NCBI GenBank assembly: GCA_029244925.1
Contig: JAQWQE010000023.1
Coordinates: 1-53,223, forward strand
Reading direction: 5' to 3'
DNA length: 53,223 nucleotides
From: Gammaproteobacteria bacterium
GTDB taxonomy: Bacteria > Pseudomonadota > Gammaproteobacteria > Steroidobacterales > UBA11654
Part shown: positions 34,618-44,471 of the stretch, piece by piece
Layout of the letters: each line of letters starts with the position of its first letter
Numbering within the stretch: position 1 is the first letter of the stretch
Translations under genes and position numbers: made by a program
Notes under the pieces: generated by a model
Databases searched by the model: none
What the model saw: the letters and a program-made list of their open reading frames with translations, nothing else
Told to the model about the DNA's origin: nothing

Positions 34618-35949
34618 ATGAGTGAATACAAAGAAGGTAGCCTTGAGGCACCTATTAGACATCCAATAGAATGGGAACAGGATAATTATACAGACCCAAA
34701 AGAGCTTTTTGATGAGTTGAAAAGGGTTTTCGATGTTTGTAATGGCTGCAGGCGTTGTTTTAATTTATGCGATTCTTTCCCCAAGTTATTTGATTTAATT
34801 GATGAAACTCCAACAGGAGACGTTCATGATGTTGAAGAAGAGAAATTATGGGACGTTATAGACAACTGCTATCTATGTGATATTTGCTTTAAAACAAAAT
34901 GCCCATATGTACCTCCACATGAATTTAATATTGATTTTCCTCATTTGATGTTGAGAGCCAAGGCTCTAAAATTCAAACAAAAAGGAGCGAATACGCAAGA
35001 AAAAATTCTCAGCAATCCTGAGAAACTAGGGACTTTTATAGGAATTCCAATAGTTGCTGGAACTGTCAATGCCATCAATAAGTCAAAGGTTGGACGAATA
35101 GTGGCAGAGAAAACATTAGGCATAGATCGCGAAGCTCCAAGACCTAAATTTTATAGCCAATCAGCTCGTAAAAAATTATCAAGTTATCAAAAACAAAACA
35201 AAGTGATTCAAACTCAAAGCAATGAGCCTGGTGTTGTTTTGTTTGTCACTTGCTATGGCAATAAGAATAATCCAGAGATTGTTGAGGACACAATTGCTTG
35301 TTATGAAAAGAATAATATCCCTATCATTTTTGCTGATACTGAGAAATGCTGCGGTATGCCAAAATTAGAGTTAGGTGATATTGATTCGGTCGCTAAGGCT
35401 AAAGATGCAAATATCCCTGAGCTTTACCCCTGGGCCTCTGCAGGATGGAAAATTATTTCCCCCATACCGTCTTGTGTCTTAATGTTTAAGCAAGAACTGC
35501 CTTTACTGTTTCCTGATGACGAACAAGTTTCCCTCGTCTCAGAAGCTTTTATTGACCCATTTGATTATTTATTTCAAATGGAAAGAGCAGGCAAGCTTAA
35601 TAAAGATTTTAATACTTCACTGGGATCAATTTTCTATCAAGTCCCATGTCATCTTAGAGTTCAAAGTATTGGCTTGAAAACTAGAGATATTCTGCAGTTA
35701 ATACCAGAAACAACAGTAACTTCCCTTGAGAAGTGTTCTGGACATGATGGAACTTATGGCGTTAAAAAACAATATAGACAGTCTTCAGTAAAGATTGCAA
35801 AACCCATTATTAGAAAAATTAAGCAAGGCAATTATGATGTTTTTACATCGGATTGTCCTATGGCAGGAGCGCAAATAGATTCCATTAAAGATAAAGAAAT
35901 CAGTTACTCACACCCAATGTCATTGTTAAGAAAAGCTTATGGAATTTGA
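34618..35949 (+). CDS. Iron-sulfur oxidoreductase with two CCG (heterodisulfide reductase-type) domains
   Basis: A 443-residue protein of the GlpC/HdrD-like group. The N-terminal part holds two Cys clusters for [4Fe-4S] centres (CNGCRRCFNLCDSF, residues 41-54, and CYLCDICFKTKCPY near 90). The C-terminal part has two CCG-type segments (FADTEKCCGMPK, and later VPCHLR with SLEKCSGHDGTYG). The function is unknown; a redox role with the upstream rubrerythrin and downstream DUF3501 is inferred from recurrent clustering. No Shine-Dalgarno precedes the ATG. A terminator-like hairpin lies directly upstream. Confidence 0.8.
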   Translation: MSEYKEGSLEAPIRHPIEWEQDNYTDPKELFDELKRVFDVCNGCRRCFNLCDSFPKLFDLIDETPTGDVHDVEEEKLWDVIDNCYLCDICFKTKCPYVPPHEFNIDFPHLMLRAKALKFKQKGANTQEKILSNPEKLGTFIGIPIVAGTVNAINKSKVGRIVAEKTLGIDREAPRPKFYSQSARKKLSSYQKQNKVIQTQSNEPGVVLFVTCYGNKNNPEIVEDTIACYEKNNIPIIFADTEKCCGMPKLELGDIDSVAKAKDANIPELYPWASAGWKIISPIPSCVLMFKQELPLLFPDDEQVSLVSEAFIDPFDYLFQMERAGKLNKDFNTSLGSIFYQVPCHLRVQSIGLKTRDILQLIPETTVTSLEKCSGHDGTYGVKKQYRQSSVKIAKPIIRKIKQGNYDVFTSDCPMAGAQIDSIKDKEISYSHPMSLLRKAYGI

Positions 35950-35951
35950 AA

Positions 35952-36539
35952 ATGAATAAAAAGTTAAAAATTGATGATTTGTTAAGTCTGGAAGAATATG
36001 CCAAACAAAGAGACGATATTAGAGAGAAAGTTCTCAATCATAAAAAGAATAGAAAGATCAATATTGGTATGCATGTGTTGCTGCTTTTTGAGGATAAAAT
36101 AACCATCAAATATCAGGTTCAAGAAATGCTCAGAATAGAAAAGATTTTTGAACAAGATGGGATCAAAGAAGAGTTGACCACTTATAACCCATTGATTCCT
36201 AATGGCGATAATTGGAAAGCAACCATGCTTATACAATATTCAGATGAGGACGAAAGAAAAAAAGCACTCGCTTTACTGGTTGGAATTGAGAATAAAGTCT
36301 GGGTAAAAGTAGGTGATGAAGATAAAATCTATGCCATCTCAGATGAAGATTTGGATCGAACAAGATCGGATAAAACATCCTCAGTTCACTTTCTAAGGTT
36401 TCAGATGAACCAATCACAGATAGGGAATATAGATCATTCAAGACCAATACAATTTGGTATAGATCATGAGCATTATTCATACAATACGGGAGATATTGAC
36501 GAAGCTGTAAGAACTTCTTTAATTAATGACCTTGATTGA
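35952..36539 (+). CDS. DUF3501 family protein
   Basis: A 195-residue protein that I identify as DUF3501 from LLSLEEYAKQRDDIREKVLNHKK, LLFEDKITIKYQVQEMLRIE, and EKIFEQDGIKEELTTYNPLI. The family has no known function and almost always neighbours rubrerythrin and Fe-S oxidoreductase genes. The start is chosen as ATG 35952, two bases after the upstream stop. A TTG at 35946 in frame would overlap that stop and add two residues. Translational coupling with the Fe-S gene is likely. Confidence 0.8.
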   Translation: MNKKLKIDDLLSLEEYAKQRDDIREKVLNHKKNRKINIGMHVLLLFEDKITIKYQVQEMLRIEKIFEQDGIKEELTTYNPLIPNGDNWKATMLIQYSDEDERKKALALLVGIENKVWVKVGDEDKIYAISDEDLDRTRSDKTSSVHFLRFQMNQSQIGNIDHSRPIQFGIDHEHYSYNTGDIDEAVRTSLINDLD

Positions 36540-36568
36540 ATCTTCATTCTCAAGAATAATGAAGAACC

Positions 36569-38455
36569 ATGACAAAGGAATATAATGCATCAGACATTGA
36601 AGTCCTCAGTGGGCTAGAACCGGTTCAAAAAAGACCCGGTATGTATACCGATACCGATTCACCCAATCATCTTGCCTATGAAGTTATTGATAACAGTGTA
36701 GATGAAGCAATAGCTGGGTATTGCAAGATGATTTCCGTGACTCTATACAAAGACCAATCCGTATCTGTTTCTGATGATGGAAGGGGAATGCCAGTTGACG
36801 ATCATCCTGAAGAAAAAATACCTGCGGTTGAATTAATATTAACGCGTTTGCATGCTGGAGCTAAGTTTTCAAATAAGAGTTACAAGTTCTCAGGAGGACT
36901 TCATGGAGTTGGAGTTTCAGTTGTGAATGCTCTTTCAAAAAATCTAGAAGTCTGGATAAAAAGAAATGGCCATGAATACAACCTAAGCTTTAAAAATGGT
37001 GAAAGAGCATCTGAGTTAGAAATTGTCGATAAGGTTGGTAAAGCAAATACTGGAACAACCATTCGGTTTTGGCCTAATAAAAAATACTTTGATACCAATA
37101 AAATTCATGCAAAAGATTTAATGCACAGCTTGAAAGCTAAAGCAGTTCTTTGCCCAGGTTTGAAAATGAAATTCCAGAATGAAGAAACTGGTGAAAAAGA
37201 AGAATGGGTCTATCAGGGAGGCCCAAATGAATATTTAATTGAAGAATTAAAAGGACATGAGTGCATCCCATCAGATCCTTTTGAAGGCAAAAATATTACC
37301 AATAATGAAGAGGTTGAATGGAGTTTAACATGGCCTCTTGAAGGCGAAGATGGCATTCAAGAATCCTATGTTAATTTGATTCCTACAAAACAAGGTGGAA
37401 CACATGTTTCTGGTTTTAGATCAGGTCTTTCTGATTCTTTAAAAGAATTTGCAGAATATAGGAATTTAATGCCTAGAGGAGTCAAATTATCTCCTGAGGA
37501 TGTTTGGCTCGGTATTAATTATATTTTATCCATTCGATTAGAAGATCCTCAATTTTCAGGACAAACAAAGCAAAAATTAAGTTCCAGGTCAACCACTAGC
37601 TTTGTTTCAGGTATCATTAAAGATGCATTTACACTATGGCTTAATCAACATCCAGAAGCAGGAGATCTAATTACTGCTAGAGCTATTGAGAATGCTCAAA
37701 AAAGAGCTAAAAAGAATAATAAAGTACAAAGAAAAAAACCTACAGGGGGGCCAACATTACCTGGTAAGTTAGCCGATTGTTCAAGCGATTCACCCGATGC
37801 ATCGGAACTTTTTATTGTTGAAGGAGATTCAGCAGGAGGCTCAGCCAAACAGGCAAGAGATCGAGTCCATCAAGCCATACTACCTTTGAGAGGAAAGATA
37901 TTAAACAGTTGGGAAGTTGAAGAATCAAACCTTCTTTCTTCTCAAGAAATTAGTAATATCTCCCAAGCGATCGGAGTAGAACCAGGATCAGATAGTTTTG
38001 AATCACTTAGATATCATAAAATTTGTATCTTAGCAGATGCAGATTCAGACGGACTCCATATTGCAACATTAATTTGTGCTCTTTTTTTAAAGCATTTCCC
38101 TACGTTGATTCATGAGGGTTTTATTTATGTATCAATGCCACCCTTATTTAGAATCGATGCAGGCAAAGAAGTTTTTTATGCTTTGGACGATGATGAAAGA
38201 AAAGAATTCTTAAAACAGATTAATAAGAAAAAACCAAATCTTAAGACTACAGTGACACGATTTAAAGGTTTGGGTGAAATGAGCCCACTGCAATTGAGGG
38301 AAACTACCATGAAGAAGGAGTCTAGGAGATTGGTTCAGTTAACCATAGACGATGAAAAAGAAACAATAGAAATGATGGATATGTTGATGGCAAAAAAAAG
38401 GTATTCTCATCGAAGGGAATGGCTTGAAGAAAAAGGAAATTTAGCAGAAGTATAA
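36569..38455 (+). CDS. parE: DNA topoisomerase IV subunit B
   Basis: A 628-residue type IIA topoisomerase subunit. N-terminal ATPase motifs are [36 protein letters not shown] and [15 protein letters not shown]. The TOPRIM motif is [16 protein letters not shown], with DADSDGLH later. It lacks the approximately 170-residue insert of gammaproteobacterial GyrB, and the C-terminal end [14 protein letters not shown] matches ParE. ParE with ParC decatenates daughter chromosomes. parC follows after one base. Confidence 0.95.
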   Translation: MTKEYNASDIEVLSGLEPVQKRPGMYTDTDSPNHLAYEVIDNSVDEAIAGYCKMISVTLYKDQSVSVSDDGRGMPVDDHPEEKIPAVELILTRLHAGAKFSNKSYKFSGGLHGVGVSVVNALSKNLEVWIKRNGHEYNLSFKNGERASELEIVDKVGKANTGTTIRFWPNKKYFDTNKIHAKDLMHSLKAKAVLCPGLKMKFQNEETGEKEEWVYQGGPNEYLIEELKGHECIPSDPFEGKNITNNEEVEWSLTWPLEGEDGIQESYVNLIPTKQGGTHVSGFRSGLSDSLKEFAEYRNLMPRGVKLSPEDVWLGINYILSIRLEDPQFSGQTKQKLSSRSTTSFVSGIIKDAFTLWLNQHPEAGDLITARAIENAQKRAKKNNKVQRKKPTGGPTLPGKLADCSSDSPDASELFIVEGDSAGGSAKQARDRVHQAILPLRGKILNSWEVEESNLLSSQEISNISQAIGVEPGSDSFESLRYHKICILADADSDGLHIATLICALFLKHFPTLIHEGFIYVSMPPLFRIDAGKEVFYALDDDERKEFLKQINKKKPNLKTTVTRFKGLGEMSPLQLRETTMKKESRRLVQLTIDDEKETIEMMDMLMAKKRYSHRREWLEEKGNLAEV

Positions 38456-38456
38456 A

Positions 38457-40748
38457 ATGGGTAAACAAAAAGAAATGAACTTTGATAAAGCATCTGGCAA
38501 AATCCAATCAGATGTTCAGCCATTAAAAGACTTTGTTGAAAAATCATACCTTAACTATTCAATGTATGTAATTCTAGATCGAGCATTACCTTTTATTGGC
38601 GATGGCTTGAAGCCAGTTCAACGAAGAATGATCTATGCTATGTCTGAATTGGGTTTGTCTGCACAATCCAAACCAAAAAAATCTGCGAGAACAGTTGGAG
38701 ACGTTCTTGGTAAGTATCATCCACATGGAGACTCAGCATGTTATGAGGCAATGGTGAGTATGGCACAGGATTTTTCTTATCGATATCCAATGATCATTGG
38801 TCAAGGAAACTGGGGCTCTTATGATGATCCCAAGTCATTTGCAGCAATGCGTTATACCGAAGCTAAATTAAGTGCTTACACAAAAATGATGCTTTCTGAA
38901 TTAGGTCAAGGAACAGTGGGTTGGAAATTAAATTTCGATGGAACCTTAAAAGAACCCCAGTATCTTCCAGCCAGATTACCAAATCTTATTCTCAACGGAG
39001 TGACTGGAATTGCAGTTGGAATGTCAACGGATATTCCTCCACACAACATAAAGGAAATTGCATATTTATTGAGCAAAATAATTAAAAATCCAGAGATTTC
39101 TATTGGTCAATTGGTTCGATTAGGAAAAAACTTTCAAGGACCTGATTTTCCATCAGGAGGGGAAATGATTAGTTCAGAAGAAGAGATTAAAAATATCTAT
39201 AAAACTGGCAATGGCTCATTAAAAATAAGAGCTTCTTATAAAAAAGAAAAAGAATTGATAATTATCAATGAATTACCTTATCAAATATCAGGTAATAAAA
39301 TCATTGAACAAATTGCATCACAAATGAAAGATAAAAAACTTCCACTTTTGACAGATATTAATGATGAGTCTGATCACAAAACACCAATAAGAATAGTTCT
39401 TACACCTAAATCATCGAGAGTTAATACAGATGAGTTAATGAGTCATTTATTTGCAACAACTGATTTAGAAAAGAATATTCGAGTCAATATGAATGTGATT
39501 GACCTGGATGGGAAACCGAAAATCTGTGATTTAAAACAGCTGTTGTCTGAATGGATTGAGTTTAGAAGACAAACCATTATTAAACGATTGGAATTTAGAT
39601 TGAATGAAGTTCAATTAAGACTTCATATCCTTGAAGGTTTGATGATTATTTACCTCAATATAGATGAAGTTATTCGTATTATCAGAGAAGAAGACAAGCC
39701 GAAAGAGAAATTGATTGTGAAATTTAAGCTCTCAGATATTCAAGCTGAGTCCATACTTAATTTGAGACTTAGAAATCTAGCAAAATTAGAAGAAGAAAAA
39801 ATCACTGTTGAAAAACAAGAGTTAGAAATCGAAGAACAGTCTTTATTGAAACTATTGAAAAGTAAAAAGAAAATTAATCAATTGATTCAAGATGAAATAG
39901 ATACCGATGTAAAAGAGTATGGCGATGATAGGAGAACAAAGCTCAATCAATCTGCTGAAACATCACAAGCATTCGATCAGACACAACTCGCAAGCAGTGA
40001 TCCGGTCACTGTGATTCTATCTCAAAGTGGTTGGGTGAGAGCTGCCAAAGGTTCTGTTGAAGAACCAGAATCTCTTAATTATAAAGCAGGAGATGAATAT
40101 CTAACTTCAGTCTCTGGAAGAAGCAATCAGTTTGCAGTATTCATGGATAGCACCGGTAGAGTGTATAGCATTGTTGCTGATTCATTGCCTTCTGCAAGAA
40201 GTCAAGGAGAGCCATTATCCAGTCGTCTTAATCCACCTGATGGGGCAACTTTTGCTGGTGTTATGTCTGGAGCTCCAGACACAAAATGGTTGGTTGCTTC
40301 TAGCAATGGTTATGGATTCTTTGTCACATTGAAAGATTTGTATTCAAAAAATAGAAAAGGAAAAGTATGTTTGAAGGTTTCCAATGAAGCCAAGGTCTTA
40401 ATTCCTTCCAATGCTTCTCAAGCAGGTTACCCAGAGCCAGCTTATATAGCAGCAGCAAACTCAACTGGTAAGCTCTTAATATTTCCTGCCAATCAATTAA
40501 TGGAAATGAGTAAGGGCAAGGGTTTAAAAATTATTGGTATACCCACAAAAAAATTTAAATCAGGTGTCGAAGCATTGGTTTCAGTTTTAGTATTGGGTGT
40601 GAATGATGCTATCCGAGTTTACAGCGGCAAAAAACCTAAAATTATCAGACCGGATGACTTTTCAAATTACATGAGTGATCGAGGTAAACGTGGAAGATCC
40701 GTTCCACCATTTAAGAAAATTGATTACTTAGAGATTGAACAAAAATAG
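38457..40748 (+). CDS. parC: DNA topoisomerase IV subunit A
   Basis: A 763-residue subunit with the DNA-cleaving tyrosine Tyr133 in [11 protein letters not shown]. The N-terminal winged-helix region includes [21 protein letters not shown] and [20 protein letters not shown] coiled-coil region (about 380-500) precedes the C-terminal beta-pinwheel. In the quinolone-related region the residues after HPHGD are Ser-Ala-Cys-Tyr-Glu, i.e. the usual wild-type-like Ser and Glu. It is one base from parE, so the pair is made in equal amounts. Confidence 0.96.
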   Translation: MGKQKEMNFDKASGKIQSDVQPLKDFVEKSYLNYSMYVILDRALPFIGDGLKPVQRRMIYAMSELGLSAQSKPKKSARTVGDVLGKYHPHGDSACYEAMVSMAQDFSYRYPMIIGQGNWGSYDDPKSFAAMRYTEAKLSAYTKMMLSELGQGTVGWKLNFDGTLKEPQYLPARLPNLILNGVTGIAVGMSTDIPPHNIKEIAYLLSKIIKNPEISIGQLVRLGKNFQGPDFPSGGEMISSEEEIKNIYKTGNGSLKIRASYKKEKELIIINELPYQISGNKIIEQIASQMKDKKLPLLTDINDESDHKTPIRIVLTPKSSRVNTDELMSHLFATTDLEKNIRVNMNVIDLDGKPKICDLKQLLSEWIEFRRQTIIKRLEFRLNEVQLRLHILEGLMIIYLNIDEVIRIIREEDKPKEKLIVKFKLSDIQAESILNLRLRNLAKLEEEKITVEKQELEIEEQSLLKLLKSKKKINQLIQDEIDTDVKEYGDDRRTKLNQSAETSQAFDQTQLASSDPVTVILSQSGWVRAAKGSVEEPESLNYKAGDEYLTSVSGRSNQFAVFMDSTGRVYSIVADSLPSARSQGEPLSSRLNPPDGATFAGVMSGAPDTKWLVASSNGYGFFVTLKDLYSKNRKGKVCLKVSNEAKVLIPSNASQAGYPEPAYIAAANSTGKLLIFPANQLMEMSKGKGLKIIGIPTKKFKSGVEALVSVLVLGVNDAIRVYSGKKPKIIRPDDFSNYMSDRGKRGRSVPPFKKIDYLEIEQK

Positions 40749-40769
40749 TATTTTGATTAAGGAGTTTTA

Positions 40770-41342
40770 ATGGCATCTTACAGCAGCAGTGATTTTAAAA
40801 ATGGTTTAAAAGTCCTTATTGATGGTGAACCATTTAATATTATCGATACAGAATTTCATAAACCAGGAAAAGGACAAGCGTTCAATAAGATCAAATTAAA
40901 GAATCTTAAAAATGGCAAGGTTTTAGAGAAAACCATCAAAATAGGAAGCAGTCTTGAAAAAGCAGATGTTTTAACTCGTGAAATGCAATTTCTCTATAGC
41001 GATGGCGATCAATTTCACTTTATGGATTCTGAGTCTTATGAGCAAATTGCAATATCAAAAGAGACAATAGGGGAAATCAAGATCTGGTTGAAAGAAGAGT
41101 CGGTCTGCAATATAACCCTATGGAATGAAAGAGCAATAGATGTAGAGCCTCCTATTTTTATTGAATCCAGGATAATAAAAACGGATCCAGGCTTGAAGGG
41201 AGATACCGCTCAGGGCGGGGTTAAACCAGCTGAAATAGAAACCGGAGCGAACATTAAGGTGCCACTTTTTGTTGATGAAGGAGAAATTATTAAAGTGGAC
41301 ACTAGAACAGGAGAGTATGTTTCTAGAGTGAAAAGAGACTGA
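40770..41342 (+). CDS. efp: Translation elongation factor P
   Basis: A 190-residue three-domain protein that helps ribosomes through polyproline stretches. The loop HKPGKGQAF holds Lys34, the residue that is beta-lysylated in gammaproteobacteria. The C-terminal KVPLFVDEGEIIKVDTRTGEYVSR is standard. The modifying genes epmA and epmB are not in the window. An AAGGAG site is upstream, and its TGA overlaps the start of a 30-codon ORF. Confidence 0.97.
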   Translation: MASYSSSDFKNGLKVLIDGEPFNIIDTEFHKPGKGQAFNKIKLKNLKNGKVLEKTIKIGSSLEKADVLTREMQFLYSDGDQFHFMDSESYEQIAISKETIGEIKIWLKEESVCNITLWNERAIDVEPPIFIESRIIKTDPGLKGDTAQGGVKPAEIETGANIKVPLFVDEGEIIKVDTRTGEYVSRVKRD

Positions 41343-41434
41343 TGATGAATCAAAAAATTATTTATTATTTTCTTGTGATTCTTTTTAGTTTTTTTGTTGC
41401 CTACGGTATTAAGAATATTTTCATGCCATTCTAA
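41342..41434 (+). CDS. Small membrane protein (30 residues)
   Basis: A 30-codon ORF that starts within the stop codon of efp (TGATG). The product, beginning MMNQKIIYYFLVILF, has one hydrophobic segment (about residues 6-23) and ends KNIFMPF. AAAAGAGA before the start may serve as a weak ribosome site. No homologue is recognised. It could be a non-functional reading frame in an AT-rich spacer, but the coupling with efp makes it worth keeping. Confidence 0.3.
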   Translation: MMNQKIIYYFLVILFSFFVAYGIKNIFMPF

Positions 41435-41445
41435 AAGACGTTCTT

Positions 41446-41574
41446 TTATATTTTTTTATTTTCTTCGTTCTGATTTTTTTCTGATTCCGATGGTGACGCT
41501 CTTTTGCTAAAATGCTTGAAAGATTTCACCATGAACACTAAAACAAGAATTAGAACTATAATCATGGCTTCCAT
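41446..41574 (-). CDS. Small membrane protein with charged tail (42 residues)
   Basis: An ATG at 41574 on the minus strand opens 42 codons. The product begins MEAMIIVLILVLVFMVKSF, a single transmembrane segment, followed by a basic stretch (KHFSKRAS) and a hydrophilic Glu/Asn/Lys-rich tail. It is preceded by an AAGGGA ribosome site with proper spacing and lies 17 bases downstream of psd, so it may be the second gene of that operon. The topology is typical of real small proteins. No family is recognised. Confidence 0.5.
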   Translation of the reverse strand: MEAMIIVLILVLVFMVKSFKHFSKRASPSESEKNQNEENKKI

Positions 41575-41591
41575 TGATATTCCCTTATTAG

Positions 41592-42410
41592 TTATTTATT
41601 TAGTGTAGAAAGGAGTTGCCCTAATTGAATGTTTTGATTTTTATTTAAATTATCTCTCCATTGAAGGTTGCATTCTTTTGGAAAGATCATCAACACAGTC
41701 GAACCTAAGTTGAAACGACTGTATTCCTCTCCTTGTTTTATGCTGACTGGTTGTCTGGCAATTTCTGCATTACTCCACTTTTTATTGATATCAGCAACAT
41801 TCAATGCTGCCACCATGATCATTGAGAATTCATAATTAGCATTTTGAAAAAAACTTACCATTCTTTGATTTCTAGAGTATAAATCAGGAATACTCTTCAG
41901 TGCTTTTTCATTCACAGGGTGAAGCTCACCTGGAATAATAGTATTTTCCAGCAGCATCCCATCAACTGGCATGTGCACTCGATGATAGTTATAAGGAGCT
42001 AAATATATAGTAATGTAGGAACCATCTTTATACGTTTGTATATTTTTAGAATTAAAGTTGAGTAGTTCATTCAAATTGTATTTAGAGTTTTTGATTTGAA
42101 TGAGTTCTTGACCCTCTATATTACCAAACTCTATAACCTTACCATCAACAGGGGAAACAATATTATCCTTGCCAGCCATTATAGGTCTTGCATCGTCTTG
42201 AAACTCTCTAGTAAAGAAATCATTGAAATGTTTAAATTCATGAATGGATTGTTTTTTATATTCTAATAATTCAATTTTGTAAAAATATTTGAATGTGGCA
42301 ATTAGAAAAAACTTAATTATTGGGTTTGATACTCTTGAGACTAATAAAAGAAATGTTCCAAATCTCTTTTTAATATTAAATAGAATAGATTTATTAAATG
42401 AAGAATTAAT
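41592..42410 (-). CDS. psd: Phosphatidylserine decarboxylase, probable AUU start
   Basis: An inner-membrane enzyme that makes phosphatidylethanolamine. The processing motif LGST gives Ser237 as the pyruvoyl source, and SPVDGKV (Asp89) and YNYHRVHMP (His143, His146) are catalytic. The first in-frame ATG (42179) would give only 195 residues and lose the N-terminal membrane-associated part. The open frame continues upstream with FKHFNDFFTREFQDDARPI, which matches the E. coli FNEFFVRPLRDEVRPI region, and KYFYKIEL. That frame has no ATG, GTG or TTG before its upstream stop at 42435-42437. An ATT codon at 42410 preceded by GGAGG gives a 272-residue protein whose start INSSFNKSI resembles MLNSFKLSL of E. 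coli. I annotate that start. Confidence 0.85.
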   Translation of the reverse strand: MNSSFNKSILFNIKKRFGTFLLLVSRVSNPIIKFFLIATFKYFYKIELLEYKKQSIHEFKHFNDFFTREFQDDARPIMAGKDNIVSPVDGKVIEFGNIEGQELIQIKNSKYNLNELLNFNSKNIQTYKDGSYITIYLAPYNYHRVHMPVDGMLLENTIIPGELHPVNEKALKSIPDLYSRNQRMVSFFQNANYEFSMIMVAALNVADINKKWSNAEIARQPVSIKQGEEYSRFNLGSTVLMIFPKECNLQWRDNLNKNQNIQLGQLLSTLNK

Positions 42411-42416
42411 GTTTTT

Positions 42417-42421
42417 CCTCC
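42417..42421 (-). promoter_or_regulatory. Shine-Dalgarno that decides the psd AUU start
   Basis: On the minus strand GGAGG is followed after 6 bases by ATT at 42410. It is the only good ribosome site in the upstream part of the psd reading frame. AUU starts are known from infC, where they limit translation by IF3. Confidence 0.6.
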
Positions 42422-42470
42422 GCTTATTTGAGTGTTAATGTAACATCGACAAACAATCAATAGTATTACT

Positions 42471-43349
42471 TTGAATATAATAAGCCACAATTTGAGTATT
42501 GATGATGCAATCAAAAAAATTACTGAATTATTTGATAAGCATAAGGTTTTCTTTGGCCATGGTACAGATAATGCTGCAGATGAAGCAACTGACCTGGTCT
42601 TTTTTATTTTAAATATTGATTTCACATCTACTCAAAATTTCAATGATAGAATTATTTTAGAAGATGAATGGAAAGCAATTAATAAACTTTCTTCACTAAG
42701 AATTGAAACCAGAAAACCACTTCCTTATCTCACAAATCAAGCTTATTTTTGCCATGAGAAATTCTATGTTGATGAAAGAGTGTTGATTCCAAGATCACCC
42801 ATAGCTGAAATAATTCAAAATCATTTTAACCCTTGGTTAGACGAATCAATGATTAAAACTATTTTAGAAATAGGAACAGGGTCTGGGTGCATTGCTATAG
42901 CTATGGCGAAGTATTTTGAAAACTCATTGATTACTGCAACTGATGTATCTGATGCTGCTCTTGAGGTAGCAAAAATCAATGTAAAACATTTCTTATTTGA
43001 AAAACAAATCAAACTCATTCAATCAGACTTGTTTGATAATATTCAAGGTAAATATAATCTTATTGTTTCAAATCCACCTTATGTTCCAAGAGAAGTTATG
43101 AAAAATTTACCTCAAGAATACTCCTTTGAACCCACTAAAGCCTTGTTAGCTGGTGACAATGGACTAGATTTTATTGCTAGAATACTGCATGATGCTCCTC
43201 TTTTTCTAGAAGAAGATGGGATCTTAGTTATTGAGGCTGGTGTAGCTTCTAAAGAAATGGAGAGAGAATTTAAACTACCATTTAAATGGATTGATTTTGA
43301 ATTTGGTGGTGAAGGCGTTGCACTTATAGAAGCAAAACATCTTAAATAG
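42471..43349 (+). CDS. prmB: Ribosomal protein uL3 glutamine methyltransferase
   Basis: A 292-residue SAM enzyme that methylates glutamine of ribosomal protein L3. The NPPY catalytic motif (IVSNPPYVPRE), motif I EIGTGSGCIAIAMA and the PrmB-specific YFCHEKFYVDERVLIPRSPI and VFFGHGTDNAADEA segments are clear, and they separate it from PrmC. The start is TTG 42471; the next in-frame ATG would be too late. The 60 bases to the divergent psd start must hold both promoters. aroC follows after 36 bases, as in E. coli. Confidence 0.93.
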   Translation: MNIISHNLSIDDAIKKITELFDKHKVFFGHGTDNAADEATDLVFFILNIDFTSTQNFNDRIILEDEWKAINKLSSLRIETRKPLPYLTNQAYFCHEKFYVDERVLIPRSPIAEIIQNHFNPWLDESMIKTILEIGTGSGCIAIAMAKYFENSLITATDVSDAALEVAKINVKHFLFEKQIKLIQSDLFDNIQGKYNLIVSNPPYVPREVMKNLPQEYSFEPTKALLAGDNGLDFIARILHDAPLFLEEDGILVIEAGVASKEMEREFKLPFKWIDFEFGGEGVALIEAKHLK

Positions 43350-43385
43350 AATTTAGTTACAATGTTAAGTATAAAGAGATAAATC

Positions 43386-44462
43386 ATGGCAGGAAATACA
43401 ATAGGTAAAATATTTACAGTGACAACCTCTGGAGAGAGTCATGGTCCTGGTATGTCTGCTATTGTTGATGGTTGTCCACCAGGAATGGAATTATCGGAAG
43501 ACGATATTCAGCAAGACCTAGAGAGACGGAGACCTGGGACTTCTCGCTTTACTTCTCAGCGAAAAGAGCCTGATCAAGTTAAGATAATGTCAGGAGTTTT
43601 TGAAGGAAAAACAACAGGAACGCCAATTAATCTAGTGGTCAAAAACGTAGATCAGAAATCAAAAGATTATTCAGCCATTAAAGATAAGTTTCGTCCTGGA
43701 CATGCAGATTATTCTTACTACCACAAATATGGGATAAGAGATTATAGAGGAGGGGGACGGTCATCGGCTAGAGAAACTGTAATGAGAGTTGCAGCTGGAG
43801 CGATTGCTAAGAAGTATCTCAAAGAGCGATTGGGAATGAATATATTTGGATACCTTAGCCAATTAGGACCAATTATAAGCGAATTAAAAGACAAAGATTT
43901 TATTTATACCAATCCATTCTTTTCCGGAGATCCTGAGAAAATTAAAGAATTGGAAACTTTTATGGATCAGTTAAGAAGAGAAGGGGATTCAATTGGTGCC
44001 AAAATAAATATTTTAGCCTCAAATGTCCCAGTGGGCTTAGGCGAACCCGTTTTTGATAAACTTGAGGCTGATATTGCCCATGCATTAATGAGTATTAATG
44101 CTGTTAAGGGAGTTGAGATTGGTGCTGGTTTCTCAGTAGTGACTCAAAAGGGCAGCGAGCATAGAGATGAAATTGACTCCACTGGATTTAAGCAAAATAA
44201 CTCTGGAGGTACTTTGGGTGGAATTTCATCAGGACAAGATATTCTTGCTAGTATTGCATTAAAACCAACTTCTAGTATTACTAAGCCAGCTGAAACCATT
44301 GACAAGTCAGGAGATGAAACAGAAATAGCAACCAAAGGCAGACATGATCCATGTGTTGGGTTAAGAGCTACACCTATTGCTGAAGCAATGATCGCTATTG
44401 TCTTAATGGATCATTATTTGCGTCATCGAGCACAGAATATAGACGTCAATCTAACAAGTTAA
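43386..44462 (+). CDS. aroC: Chorismate synthase
   Basis: A 358-residue FMN-dependent enzyme that forms chorismate from EPSP, the last common step to aromatic amino acids. Signatures: [52 protein letters not shown], and [18 protein letters not shown]. Length is normal. It depends on reduced FMN, which the rib genes in this window supply. An asd gene follows after 9 bases. Confidence 0.97.
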   Translation: MAGNTIGKIFTVTTSGESHGPGMSAIVDGCPPGMELSEDDIQQDLERRRPGTSRFTSQRKEPDQVKIMSGVFEGKTTGTPINLVVKNVDQKSKDYSAIKDKFRPGHADYSYYHKYGIRDYRGGGRSSARETVMRVAAGAIAKKYLKERLGMNIFGYLSQLGPIISELKDKDFIYTNPFFSGDPEKIKELETFMDQLRREGDSIGAKINILASNVPVGLGEPVFDKLEADIAHALMSINAVKGVEIGAGFSVVTQKGSEHRDEIDSTGFKQNNSGGTLGGISSGQDILASIALKPTSSITKPAETIDKSGDETEIATKGRHDPCVGLRATPIAEAMIAIVLMDHYLRHRAQNIDVNLTS

Positions 44463-44471
44463 TTTCTAGCT

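Noticed and set aside
36543-36564. CTTCATT/AATGAAG hairpin before parE as a regulatory element
   Set aside because: Seven pairs with a mismatched loop in a 29-base spacer; too weak to support a claim.
42435-42470. psd as a truncated pseudogene
   Set aside because: The N-terminal part is present in frame upstream with Psd-like sequence, so a non-ATG start explains it better than truncation.
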